In this document: in pieces, positions 35,168 to 47,201 of the stretch
Layout of the letters: every line of letters starts with the position of its first letter
Position numbering within the stretch: position 1 is the stretch's first letter
NCBI GenBank assembly: GCA_014529385.2
Contig: CM043944.1
Coordinates: forward strand, 92,247,914-92,311,913
Direction: 5' to 3'
DNA from: Adiantum capillus-veneris
Taxonomy: Eukaryota; Streptophyta; Polypodiopsida; Polypodiales; Pteridaceae
Length of the DNA stretch: 64,000 nucleotides
Notes under the pieces: generated by a model
Database searches by the model: none
Told to the model about the DNA's origin: nothing
The model's input: only the letters and a program-made list of their open reading frames with translations
Translations under genes and position numbers: made by a program

Positions 35168-37287
35168 GTATGTAGACAACCTTCTGAGCTTTGTTTGTTT
35201 ATATGGCTATTCCTATTAAGGCAGAACGGTCTTTCACTTGTAATTTTCAATTGATCAATGTTTCTTTTGTGTGGTTAACGATGTATCCACTGTGGTATAT
35301 GAATCGATCATGATTGTTTGCATCTTTGAATGTATTTCATGAAGAACAAAAAATGAGTATAGGCCTGCAGATCATTGTGCAAATGTGCGCACGATGTATC
35401 TTTCAATGCTCAAACTTGTAATTAGGAAGCATATAATGCAAAGTATGTTGCAAGAATATGTCAAATGATGCAATTCATGCAAAAACAGCTTGCAATCTAG
35501 TAGAAAACTCATGCAGGCAAGTGGTCTTTCTTATGTTATTTTCTAAGCAGTAAGCATTGGTTTCAACCAATTTCTGCGCATGGACTCGTTCCCATGGCGA
35601 ATGAAAGGAGTAGCTGTAGAAATGGGTGTAAATTTGGTTAGCACGGTGTGTTTCTGCCCTTGAATTGCATTTTATACTCGAAGAGTTTTTGCATGTGGGA
35701 TGAAAGTCTCTAGAGTACAACATTTGATGTGGTATTCATCTCTGCAATTTTATTAGAGCTTTAAGCCCAACTTGAAGGCCAGAATAACAGGAAATACTAA
35801 GCTCTTCTTGAAGTGTGCAACTAGTCCTCGATGCGATAGTTGGCTAAAACAATCAAAGGATGTGGTGTTTGCTTCAATAAATGTCAAAATCGCCCTAATA
35901 GTCTCTTATCTAGTTGAATTTGGGTTTTTCCTTTCCATTTCATTTCCTTAAGGATCATTCTTCATGATCCCTAATCCTTTTGCTTTGTGTTTTTACCAAT
36001 TGGGTTATGAATAATAAAAATTGCATAGGCCTTCTTTCATTTCTTGTTTGTTATGCTCAATAAGTGATGTTTCTAGTGTCTTGGAAGTGCATTCATGTGA
36101 TAGGCAATGGATAAAGTGTGGCCTAATAGAGGTGTTATTGGAGGGGCCCTCTGGAAAAGTGTGGCAAGCCCTATCAAAGTGGTAGTGGAAAAGGCGAATC
36201 GGATGATGAATGGAGCTGCAATGGGTGCAATGACAACTCTCTTCGAGTGTGAACAGCACCACGACTTGAACAATTTAATTCTGATCTCCCTCCGCATCAG
36301 CCTCAAACTGATGGACAGCCCTCTCTGTGGATAGGCCTTTGCCTAGGACACGCCAATGCATCCACCGGATGGGCTGAATGGTGATCTCTGCGCTCTGATT
36401 GATCATTGCTCCCCTTGCACATACACTTTCAAAAGAAAATGGAGAAGAGAGGCATCACCAATGAAGAGGGCTCTCAAAAGAGAGTGAGATTGCAGAGAGG
36501 GAGAAAATACTACAGGAGAGAGAACAAAGATTTTATCAACGTTCATAGAGGCCAAAGGGAACTCCCCTTTGAGATAAAACCATGTACAAAATGCCAGCGT
36601 CATCCTGGTATAATAGTACAAAATCAACCAAAAAAGGAGCATCTGCTACGATGTAGCTTTGTCATAGACTGTGGATGGTATACAGATCATGAAAGTGGTG
36701 TGGTGGGATACATGAGGGCTACATGGAGCTCTACTCTCTATGGGGCTCAATTCATATCTATATATCTGGGATAGTACATCATCTCAAAAAATGCAAGCCT
36801 AGTAAGCTCCATTGTGTGTTGATGGGAGGGTGCACTGTGGTGGTGTACGTGTGGGGAGCCTTGTAGAGATCAATAGTTTCTACAGACTCAATAGTCCTCT
36901 GCTTTTATCTCTTTTGAAGGTGTCTCTTATGTTTGGTTCTAATATCTTGGATTGGCCACGTGTGTCAATGGGGTGCCCTGTAACCAAGGGCTCTTTGTTT
37001 TTGAAGTGCTCTAATCTCCTCTACTCTAGCAAGTTTGACCTCAAGATATGCTAGGAACGAATCCATTTATGGAGGGAGCTGAATAAAGCTATCATATGAC
37101 AACATGAGAAATGCCCTCTGTAGCAGGCCATCTTGGTGGGCAACGACTGTGCAAGTGCCACCCAAGTTTGCTGTGTGTCTCTGTCTGAGCTCCCGCCTCA
37201 CTACCCTCTTTGAATGTGATGCACTCAAATCACCCACAACCAACTTTGAGCACCCCCCTCCACCCCCCAACCTCTTCTTTCCAAAAC
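35168..37287. other. No gene recognised (possible intron 2)
   Basis: No exon of RAD51C or other known gene was found. Two related short segments, near 36225-36250 (ACTCTCTTCGAGTGTGA) and 37198-37218 (ACCCTCTTTGAATGTGA), suggest duplicated unclassified sequence. The 122-codon frame at 36406-36774 has no recognisable domain. Confidence 0.4.
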
Positions 37288-37441
37288 TGTAACGTGCAGT
37301 GGAAATGATTGATGGTGAATGCTCAGGATAAGTGTTTATTGAGTACTCAAGGTTCCTTTAACTTCATGAGAGAGTTCCTTTTACTTCATGAGAGATGTGC
37401 AAAGACTAGAGCGAGAAGAGAACGATATTGTGAATGAAGGT

Positions 37442-37527
<86 letters not shown>

Positions 37528-37633
37528 AGAAGAAGAAGAAGAAGAAGAGTATTTTAACGTTGTGGAAAACTATCCCAACATGAGAGATGTGCAAAGACTA
37601 AAGCGAGAAGAGAACGATATTGTGAATGAAGGT

Positions 37634-37703
<70 letters not shown>

Positions 37704-37734
37704 AGAAGAAGAAGAAGAAGAAGAAGAAGAAGAA

Positions 37735-38452
<718 letters not shown>

Positions 38453-38458
38453 AACACT

Positions 38459-38463
38459 AGATG
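38459..38463. repeat. Target-site duplication AGATG (left) of element D
   Basis: AGATG precedes the D LTR start (38464) and recurs at 50451-50455 after the other D LTR. Confidence 0.9.
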
Positions 38464-39512
38464 TGTAATGTGCATCGGATGTTGATGGTGTATCATGTAT
38501 GGCTCAGGATGAGTGATCAGTGGGTGCTCAAGGTTCCTTTTACGGACAAGAAGGGAGAGCCTTCCTTGACTTATTGAGAGAATGTGCAAAGACCAAAACA
38601 TGAGAGTGGAATGCAAACTGAGTGGGTGCAAGAGAGTGCTAGAGAGAGAGAGACGACACCAGATGGGGTCCCAAACCCCCCTCCAAGGGCCCCCCTCTCT
38701 ATTGCTAGAGAGGTATTTGCTTTAGATTGCACAAAGTTTGGTACAATGCTTCTAGATGCTATGGTACTTGACGACGACGACGATGATGTTGACGACGACG
38801 ACGATGACGACGTCGACGTCGACGTCAAGGCTGAAAACTGAAAACGCTAGGGCCACCAATGCGTGCAAGGGCTGAATGCAAAAACGCTGGCTGTTTTGGG
38901 CTGAAACTGAGTGCGGACAGATCTGCAACAATTCGGTAATTGCGGCGAGGATCTGCGACCTGACGGGAGCGATACGATGAGGTTAAGGCTGATCGGAAAA
39001 CGCTGGCTCAATGGGCTGAAAACGCTGGTCCTTGAGATGCAAAACGTTGATGCAGATGGTTGCAAAAATGCTAGGCTTGGTGCTTCTTGAGAAAACGTTG
39101 GGAACATGAGGTGTTGTAGTCGGCGGTACCTCCTTGTGTCCTGCTTCCTCTAGGCGCCGTGGGCCTCCTTATATAGCCTCCAACAAGTGGGTTGAGCAAT
39201 GCAAGAGAATGCCCCCATGATTTCTGACAAATAATAAAGTCACTTATAAAATAAGTGACCTTATAAGAGGTGGTTCATATGCACGGTCGAAAATTGGATC
39301 CATGATGTGGAACATGCTCATGCTTGGTACTGGGTCATGATGCTAATGCTATGGGTTGTGCAATCAGAGGGTATGCAGCTACTCTAAGTGCCTGGACGTG
39401 CACGACCTGCGTACATGCTCACAAGGTTGCCAGAACACTTCCTAGGCTACCTAAATCCTAGAAGTAGGAACAACTTTTCCACATGGACATAGGGTTAGAT
39501 GCGCACATGACA
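38464..39512 (-). repeat. 3' LTR of element D
   Basis: TGTAATGTGCATCGG to GCGCACATGACA on the plus strand. The polypurine tract would be the adjacent TGCCCCCG (complement CGGGGGCA) at 39513-39520. It contains a GAC-rich trinucleotide stretch (38769-38826) and repeated AAAACGCTGG-type motifs. Confidence 0.92.
38769..38826. repeat. GAC/GAT trinucleotide stretch in D LTR
   Basis: ACGACGACGATGATGTTGACG-like run ending in GTCGACGTCGACGTC, with a shorter counterpart at 49648-49720 in the other D LTR. Confidence 0.85.
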
Positions 39513-40001
39513 TGCCCCCGTTATCAAGGTGAGATATTGGTACCGAGCTGTATGGCGTCCGTAGAGTTTGCCAACAACCCCTTGTTGCGTGGGTCATGTG
39601 ATACTTGAACTTTAGAAAAGTCTGCAATGCTTGCTTCTTTGGACCGTGCCGAAAGCAACTAGAATGATGTGCTGCGGCTCCAATGCTCCAACTTCGTCTA
39701 TGGTCGCGGGTTTACCTTCAAGAATCTCCGCCGAGGAATATCCTTGAAACCATTTGAAACACAAAACCATAAACATATCCGTTCCATGTAGAGTGACAAG
39801 AAAACGATTATTCTTTCTAAATGATTGTGCATGAACTGCAGATGAACAATGTGATGGAGTGCCAAACCGTTCACCAAACACATGCCAAAAGTGTGATCGA
39901 AATTTGACTTTTCATCCTAATCCTATCAACTATGGGAAATCACAACAGAAATGCCAATGCTTGATGGACAATCGTGCTCGTGCTTTTTTTGTGTGACTGT
40001 G

Positions 40002-40658
40002 TCATGCCAAGGAATGAACATGCAAAATCGACTGACAAAACGGGCAATCGTGAGACATTGTGAATTCCTTGAATGCAAATTTCATCTTTTCTAGAGTGAT
40101 CTGCATACATCCGTGCTCATCCATGAGTGAATTATGTGCATTGTGCAATACAGCATGCTTGTGAAAAGGGAACACATAAAGACGGTGACGAAAATACAAG
40201 AGACCGTCACGAATGAGAAACGCGAACAATGTATACTGACTAATCATGCGAACACACAATACTTCCTGAGTGGGTTCCTTGGACCTCGACTCGAGAGCCA
40301 AGATTGGTCCTGCGTGACTGACCGTATCTGCAATAAGGTTAGCTTTACTAGGCACATAATCATCCAAACCACCGAATTTCTCCTTACGAACAATCACATC
40401 TCTATCATGCAAAAAATGTGTGTCGTGCTTCGGAGAAGACATGACAACAAGAGAGTTCTTTTTGTGCAACGACTCATGCTTTTCTAGACTATGGGACTGT
40501 GCACTGAGAGAAACAATCATACTACGTCTTTTATCCTCTTTCAAAACCTGAGAGTGAGAGACTAATGGCAAAGATGGAATGTTCTTGTCACAACGAAGGA
40601 CCACGGGAGGTGCTCCTTCAACTGTGAGAGAGAGTGTGTTTTCTTTCCAATCAATGCG
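40002..40658 (-). pseudogene. RNase H tail and integrase zinc finger of element D
   Basis: Starts at the C insertion with IDWKENTLSLTVEGAPPVVL and runs on as DDYVPSKANLIADTVSHAG (pattern of the RNase H end), then RDGLLYFRHRLYVFPFHKHA, LHNAHNSLMDEHGCMQITLE and CPFCQS, the HHCC zinc finger. Catalytic integrase residues beyond this are not readable. The first residues continue the protease-side sequence DLIFDIKWFK that lies at the other end of C (47200-47260). Confidence 0.85.
40654..40658. repeat. Target-site duplication ATGCG (left) of element C
   Basis: ATGCG precedes the left end of C and recurs at 47197-47201 after its right LTR. Confidence 0.92.
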
Positions 40659-41226
40659 TGTAACAAACTTGGACACTGTAACAAACTTGGACACTCCAAG
40701 TCAAGAATCAACCGCGACAGCACCAAATAACCACTTCAAAACAATTCACAGATCACAATAGATTTGCACTGGCCCGGCGGAGTTCCGTGCCTAGAGATAT
40801 TGGGCCCAAAGACTGGCGCCCCTTTCGGTATTTCTTTTTGTATTAATCAATCATCAAAGTACAAGAGAGCGGTTAGGGTTTCACTCTCAGACTCTGCGTC
40901 CAGATCCTCTGCGAAGTGAGGCCCTCACCACTAATTTAAAGGTTACAAGGGATGCCCAAAAGCAGAGCCCCAAAAGCTTTTAAAATCAAAAGCAATTGCT
41001 CTCTCTCTCTCTTAGAGAGTCTTTTCTCTTTTTTATAAAAAAAAAGCAAAAGCAAAATTCGCGTCGCTCATCATTTTCCAAAATTTTTTTTTTTTTATAA
41101 TAAATAATCCGCCTCCGCGATTTCCGGAATTTAGGGTTTTTGGCAAAAATTAGGGTTTGCAGGAATTTTAGGGTTTCTGGCAGAAATTAGGGTTTCTGCT
41201 GTCCGCCACGTCATCACTTTGTGACA
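40659..41226 (-). repeat. 3' LTR of element C (with 18-bp terminal duplication)
   Basis: The first 18 bases TGTAACAAACTTGGACAC occur twice in tandem (40659-40676 and 40677-40694); the other LTR has one copy. Five TTAGGGTTT (telo-box) motifs occur at about 40870, 41131, 41149, 41169 and 41188, four of them close to the LTR's own 5' end. Confidence 0.95.
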
Positions 41227-41238
41227 TACCCCCCTCTT
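41227..41238 (-). other. Polypurine tract of element C
   Basis: The plus strand reads TACCCCCCTCTT, i.e. AAGAGGGGGGTA on the element strand, immediately beside the 3' LTR. Confidence 0.85.
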
Positions 41239-41366
41239 GAAAGCATTGTAATCGACCGCGATTATGCCTGCAAAATCGACAAAAGCCATAAACCGTCTTA
41301 GCAGACACTGACTGTTAGTACCTACGTACTAGGAACGCACATCTAGCACATGTACAAAATCGACAG

Positions 41367-41424
41367 TCACATCACACGACATCACAGGACATCACCAGAC
41401 ATCACAGGACATCACATGACATTC
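41367..41424. repeat. Short tandem repeat GACATCACAG
   Basis: About five imperfect copies of a 10-bp unit (GACATCACAG/CACATCACAC) in the 3' untranslated part of element C. Confidence 0.8.
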
Positions 41425-41827
41425 AACATTCATTCGGATCTTAGACCATGATTTATCGGCAATGTAGCTAGCAATCACATCTAGGTCCAATCGGGACCTC
41501 ATCGATGTCCGATTGACTAACCCCTATTACAACCATGTCTATTCGAGATCAATCAGACCAAAATGCTGCAGTCATTTCGGCTATCAGTTCCTGCACTCAC
41601 AAGAAGTCAAGAACAAATCAGTATCATAATCAGGAATTCCATTTCATAAAGTCATCCAGCAGAATACTGTCAGCTCTCAGTATCCCTGAAGCTCAAAGAG
41701 ACATCAGTGACTTTAGTATCAAAATCGAGGCATCTGTTGACAAAGGAGTGGAGTGACTCCCCTCTTGTGCATCCCACTGCTCCAGATCTTCGGCCAAGCT
41801 GAGTTTCTGGGTTCCGTTTGGAGTAGA

Positions 41828-42133
41828 CTATGCTAAACCAAAACATCGAGGTAAAGTTTCACAAATCCGAGGAGTATCTGCTAGGTCCTCCTCCTCCATC
41901 CACTTCGCATCAAATGCAGGAAAGTTCTTGAACTTAACCAAGAACCGCCTTCGGACTTTACCTTTCTTCGTATCATTATGTGCCAAAATCTGTTCAGGAA
42001 CAAGGATCTCCTCGTTTTCTTCCACTTTGGGTTGCTCATCAGGCTCCCCATCATCAGGCACATCACCCTTAACAGGTTTCAAGAGACTCACATGCAATGC
42101 ATTGTGAATCCTCCAAGTATCTGGCAGTTTCAA
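41828..42133 (-). pseudogene. Integrase C-terminus with chromodomain (element C)
   Basis: IHNALHVSLLKPVKG hinge, acidic linker, then chromodomain text EEILVPEQILAHNDTKKGKV, RRFLVKFKNFPAFDAKWMEE. Homologous to the corresponding part of element F, which makes them related chromovirus lineages. Confidence 0.9.
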
Positions 42134-42402
42134 TCAGAAGGAGACATCATTTATCTTGTCAGTAATCTGGAAAGGTCCGTAGTATCACATACTAAGCTTT
42201 GGAAAAAGCCTTTCCTTTCCCTGTTTCTTTCTTAGGCGTGCCTTCTCAAAAGTAAGAGCACCCAATCATCCTCCTTCAGTTTCCAGTCGCGACGATGGCG
42301 ATCCGCTGCCTTTTTCTGTCGTTCTTGAGACTCCTGCAAAGTCTCGCGAACCTTGGCAAAAGCCGTATCCAAATCTCGCGAATATTCATCCGCTTCAAAT
42401 TT

Positions 42403-43064
42403 CTAATTTTTCGTGCTCAGGAAGGATGGAACCTTCGCAACAGTTTCAACAATCTCACATGGCATCTTCCCCGTCGAAGAGTGTATCGTGTTATTGTAGG
42501 CAAATTCCACCAAAGGTAAGTTCTTTTCCCATTGAGTCTTCTGATCCGAGATACAAGACTTCAATAAATCTAAAATCACTGAATTGGCAATCTCAAATTG
42601 CCCGTCAGTCTGCAAGTGGAACGATGACGAGAACTGCAACTGCGTGCCAATGTTCGCCCAAATTGCCTTCCAAAACAAACTCATAAATCTGGGGTCTCTG
42701 TCGGAGACAACCGTCTCAGGCGTGCCATGTAATCGGAAAATCATCGTGATCATTCTGTATTCTCGGGAGATCAAAAAAAGAAAATGAAATCCATTTCAAT
42801 ATTTTCCCAGGGGCGGGTGGGTATGGGTAAAGGCTGTAACAATCCCTGTGCCTTATGCCTGTCAAACTTGACCTTCTGGCATACCAAGCAACTGCGCACA
42901 AACTCTTCCACATCCTTCTTCAGTCTCCGCCAAAAGAAATCTCTCTCTACCCCTTTCATGGTGGTAGCAATGCCGCGGTGACCCGTAAAAGGTGGACAGT
43001 GGCAATCAGTCATAACCTTTTCCCTCAACGGCTGTGTAACGCACAACATAGTCTTTTTCATCAA
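42403..43064 (-). pseudogene. Integrase of element C (core deletion)
   Basis: The zinc finger DCHCPPFTGHRG...CLVCQ is intact, followed by the first catalytic Asp in IEMDFIFFF. The segment normally containing the VDRFSKMAHF text is missing and the frame changes. The core resumes with PETVVSDRDPRFMSLFW (second Asp) and HLQTDGQFEIAN, where the third acidic residue is kept. Confidence 0.9.
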
Positions 43065-43112
43065 GTAGCCTTCCTGAAGGGAGTATCCAGCTACTGTCTC
43101 CCCATCCCGTAT

Positions 43113-44498
43113 CTATGTGAAAATATCTGCAAAATCTGTATCTGTGGCACACTGATCGACCATATCCTCGAAGCTCCTATGATGTATCGCGGAAATAGCC
43201 AGAACCAACGGTTTTCGAGACAAAGCATCTGCCACCACATTCTTCTGTCCCTGCACATGGACAATCTGGAAGTGGAACTGTGACAAGATGTTCACCTACC
43301 GCATTTGCTTTTCCGAAAGCTGCTTCTGTGACAAGAAGTAGCGCAAACTCTTATGGTCTGTAAAGACAGTAAAATCCGCTCCGAGTAGGTAATGCCGCCA
43401 CTGAGTAAGAGCATGGATAACCGCCAAAAGCTCTTTCCCATAGATCTGTGCTGTCATCTGCGGCCTAGAGAACAAACGGCTCTCGTAAGCTATGACATGG
43501 CCTTCTTGCATCAAGACCGCACCCAGACTACGACCACAAGCATCACAAAATACTTCAAATGACTTTTGCAAGTCCGGCAAAGTCAAATCTGGTCCTGTAG
43601 TGAATTTCTCTTTCAATGTCTGAAAGGCAGTCACCTCTGTGGGTCCCCACGAAAAAGGTACTCCTTTCTGTGTCAAGATATGCAAAGGGGAAGCAACCTC
43701 TGCAAACTTTCGTATGAACCGCCTGTAGTACGAACACAGTCCCAAGAAGCTTCTAACTTCCTGGACATTCCTCAAATCGGGCCAATCACGGATAGTCTCT
43801 ATCTTGGCCGGGTCCATTCGCACTCCTGCTGCTGACACAATGTGTCCCAAAAAGTGTATCTCTAGTAGGAAAAATTCACTTTTCTTTGCATTAATCACTA
43901 ACGTGTGATCTCGTAATGCCTGAAAGACTTGAAGCAGATGATCTTTGTGTTCTGCCTCATTCTTGGAGAAAACAATGATGTCGTCAAAGAAAGTGCCAAC
44001 AAATAGCCTGTACTCTCGAAAAATCCTGTCCATCATCCGGTTAAATGTCGCAGGAGCATTGGTTAAGCCAAAAGGCATCACCAAAAACTCAAATAACCCA
44101 AAAGTCGTCCGAAAAGCTGTCTTGTAGACATCTCCTGGTGCTATTCTGATCTGATGATATCCACTCTTCAAGTCAATCCTGCTAAAGCATGAGGATCCCT
44201 GTAACCTGTCGAGTATATCATCGATCCTAGGAATCGGAAATCTGTTCTTGATGGTGATTTCGTTGAGAGTGCTATAATCGATGCACATTCTCCAAGATCC
44301 GTCTTTCTTCAAAACCAACAACACTGGAGAGCAATACGGTGAAGTACTAGGCTGGACAAGACCCTTTTCCAAGAGGTCTTTCACTGAGTTCATAATCTTT
44401 TCATTCTGTACTCGGCTCACACGATAAGGTGGCCGATTCGGTGGCGTGCTTCCAGATATCAGATCAATGGTATGATCTTCAGGCCCTCTCAAAAGCAA
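43113..44498 (-). pseudogene. Reverse transcriptase and RNase H of element C
   Basis: A 400-codon open frame (44498-43296). Motifs: [62 protein letters not shown] (FFDD in place of YVDD, aspartates kept), FLGHIVSAAGVRMDPAK, then RNase H with FCDACGRSLGAVLMQEGHV, YGKELLAVIHALTQWRHYLL and FTDHKSLRYFLSQ. A TAG replaces the expected Trp codon right after KQMR (43296-43298). The frame continues to KNVVADALSRKP. This is the best preserved RT in the window. Confidence 0.93.
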
Positions 44499-44639
44499 TC
44501 GGCATGAGCGTGGAGAAAAAAAATCTTGGCGTTCTTTTCTTCAGGTCAAAACATATTCAACCTTTATCCATCGTTCAGTTCTCCCAAAAGAATGAGTAAG
44601 AAAACTGAAGTTCATCAAGTACAATCTCTAAACCCTTCA

Positions 44640-44954
44640 TTTATCAAAGTCGCTTTCTCAGCCCGGTAGTCAACCACGGCGTAGTTCTTGTGGTACCAAG
44701 GGATCCCGAGTAGAACGTCACTCACGTGCCCTGAACACCCCTGTCATTGCAAACAAAGTTTGCCAATGCTCGGTGTAATGGCAACATCCCATCCGGGTGC
44801 CAGTCGAACTACCTCCGCCTGTGGCGTCAGTCTGCCGGGCGTAGTTCCAAATCGAGCCGCCAATTCCAAGTGAAAAGAAGTTGGCCTTGGCTCCTTCAAA
44901 AGAGCTTCCTGATCCTTCACTTTGCCCCGAAAGCGGCAAAGTTTGTACTTTCAT
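44640..44954 (-). pseudogene. Protease of element C, decayed
   Basis: The C-terminal piece VSDVLLGIPWYHKNYAVVDY is readable at about 44730-44665. The active-site D(S/T)G triad could not be found and two frames are needed to read the block. Confidence 0.7.
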
Positions 44955-45004
44955 TCATTAGATTCGGTGCAGGTCCCACGCCATGTGGTACCAGTTCTGC
45001 TTTT

Positions 45005-46576
45005 CTATCTGCCTTTTCTGCCACATTCCTCAGCTGCTCTCGAACTCTCAGACCTGTCGTCGTCTTTATCATTCTGTTCTTTCTGTGCCTTATCAGGGCA
45101 CTTTGCGGAAATATGTCCATGTTCCCCGCATCCAAAGCACTTCCCCTCTCTGATGAAGCGAGCTCTCTCCTCAGGAGTAAGCTTGGGTCGTGCATCCTTT
45201 TTTTTTTTCTTTGGGTTGCTCTTTTTCATTCTACTTTCATTCCCAGAAGTCTGTTCGGCTCGTTGTGTCATGGCCTCATCTGTGGGGTAGGTCAGACTGC
45301 CAGAGTGAATTGCAAAGCCCCGCTTCGCATGACTCATCAACTCCTGAATAGAAGCTGACTTCTGTTCCAAGCAGTGGTCTCGGATCTCTGTAGGTAGACC
45401 CAAGGTAAACCGCTCAATCTGTTCTCTGAATGAGATCTTCTTGAATGAAGAGGCGGGTAGAAAAGAGCTCCAGAATCTTTCACAATAAGAATTCACTGTA
45501 TCGCTGTTGGTCATCCGGAGATGGTTCCAAGCAGCTCGTATATCTCGCTCAAACTCTTGAGTCAACCAAGAAGAAATAAAAAGCCTCTTGAATTTCAGCC
45601 ATGTAACTGGCACAATCTTGCTTAATAGAAGCGTGGAACACCAAGTACGGGCATTCCCCTTAAAGTAAGAGGCAGCTCTCCGAATCTTGGAGTGCTCTGA
45701 ATAGCGTCCTCCCGCGAAAGCGATGTCAAACTGCTGTATAAAAGACAAAGCCTTCGAAGCATCTGAGTATCCTGAAAAGTATCAAACTTGATCGAGTGGC
45801 CACCTTCCTTAAACTCTCGGACTTTCTTGCTTTTATCTTCGAGAGAGTCATACTGGTTGGCTTTGTAAAAATTCTTCTTGTTCGCATAAAACTTTCCGTC
45901 ATTGGAATCTGAGCTGTCTGTAGACGAGTCCTCAGTAGAACTGTGAGTCTCTGGGCGAGATTTAGCCTTCTTTGCCTTTCTCTTGCCCTTTCCAAAGCGT
46001 TGCTTCTTGCTTCGCTTTTTACCTTTTCTGTCTTCTTCGCTCGAATCCGAGGAGCTAGAAGAACTGTCAGAAGAAGAAGAAGAAGAACTGGGTAGGTCTT
46101 CAAACTTGACGCGCTTCTTTAATTTCTTTGCCTTGTCAAATGTCGACCGACGACCTAAATATCCCGGGAAGTCAGTGCCTTTCTTCTGCTTTTTGCCGTG
46201 CTTTTTGGCTTTCTTTTGCGTGTCAAAAAGCTGAGCAATCCGTGCATCAACCACGTTCTCCAGTTCCTGCTCCGTATATTTTCTTGGAGGTAGAAGGTTT
46301 CTTGAGAGCGGGTTTCGGGAGTGGTGTTGTGGTTCTCTGTCACTCTGTCTGTACCTCTTTCAAAGAGGTCTGGTTCATATATTTTGCCATCTTCGGATCC
46401 TTGGCAAAATTGAGCATCATCATTGTTGCATCGCTGATCAACTGGCGACGCTCTATCTCTCGCCACTCCGCCTAAGTAGGCCAAGGCGGGCCATACTCTC
46501 TGCCTGAATCTTCGTTGTGATCCCAGCCCGCATCTCCAGATGCAGAGGGAGTCGACTGATCATTGCCTGAAGCCAT
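45005..46576 (-). pseudogene. Gag of element C (Ser/Asp-Lys-rich N-half, zinc knuckle)
   Basis: The likely start is MASGNDQSTPSASGDAG at 46576, followed by a stop (46478-46480) and EWREIERRQLISDATMMMLN. The next block (46254 onward) is Lys-rich with a run of about 18 Ser/Asp residues (DLPSSSSSSSDSSSSSSD). After a frame change the Gag core reads FIQQFDIAFAGGRYSEHSKI, RRAASYFKGNARTW and NSYCERFWSSFLPASSFKK, then a poly-Lys stretch and knuckle CFGCGEHGHISAKC at about 45145-45104. The layout parallels element F Gag. Confidence 0.88.
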
Positions 46577-46635
46577 AGGTGCCGCGGAATTTTTTTTTCG
46601 GAGATCGGATTTCCCGTAGAAGAGAAATCGGCCGT

Positions 46636-46647
46636 GCTCTGATACCA
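46636..46647 (-). other. Primer-binding site of element C
   Basis: GCTCTGATACCA on the plus strand, i.e. exact TGGTATCAGAGC, one base from the LTR end at 46649. Confidence 0.92.
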
Positions 46648-46648
46648 C

Positions 46649-47196
46649 TGCAACAAACTTGGACACTCCAAGTCAAGAATCAACCGCGACAGCACCAAAT
46701 AACCACTTCAAAACAACTCACAGATCACAATAGATTTGCACTGGCCCGGCGGAGTTCCGTGCCTAGAGATATTGGCCCCAAAGACTGGCGCCCCTTTCGG
46801 TATTTCTTTTTGTATTAATCAATCATCAAAGTACAAGAGAGCGGTTAGGGTTTCATTCTCAGACTCTGCGTCCAGATCCTCTGAGAAGTGAGGCCCTCAC
46901 CACTAATTTAAAGGTTACAAGGGATGCCCAAAAGCAGAGCCCCAAAAGCTTTTAAAATCAAAAGCAATTGCTCTCTCTCTCTCTTAGAGAGTCTTTTCTC
47001 TTTTTTATAAAAAAAAAGCAAAAGCAAAATTCGCGTCGCTCATCATTTTCCAAATTTTTTTTTTTTTTTTTTAATAATCCGCCTCCGCGATTTCCGGAAT
47101 TTAGGGTTTTTGGCAAAAATTAGGGTTTGCAAGAATTTTAGGGTTTTTGGCAGAAATTAGGGTTTTTGCTGTCCGCCACGTCATCACTTTGTGACA
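46649..47196 (-). repeat. 5' LTR of element C
   Basis: Pairs with 40677-41226 over 548 bp with very few differences, mostly homopolymer length. Five TTAGGGTTT motifs recur in the same positions. Confidence 0.95.
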
Positions 47197-47201
47197 ATGC
47201 G

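Larger units (their letters stand above)
40659..47196 (-). mobile_element. Ty3/Gypsy chromovirus (element C) nested in D
   Basis: A 6.5-kb element with LTRs of about 550 bp, a perfect Met-tRNA PBS, polypurine tract, gag, knuckle, protease, a 400-codon open RT-RNase H block, integrase and chromodomain, and a 5-bp ATGCG duplication. Several stops, shifts and a deletion in the integrase core disable it. The LTR pair is nearly identical by eye, so the insertion is recent compared with the other elements here. Confidence 0.95.

Noticed and set aside
36406-36774. 122-codon plus-strand frame
   Set aside because: No recognisable domain, no splice support and no second line of evidence. Left as unassigned sequence.
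36812-37054. Frame containing VHCGGVRVGSLVEI, considered as a RAD51C ATPase exon
   Set aside because: Only a vague likeness to the GGG-E/TEI region; no Walker A motif and no matching splice sites.
45983-46234. Glu/Phe-rich plus-strand frame
   Set aside because: Antisense shadow of the Ser/Asp/Lys-rich Gag region of element C.
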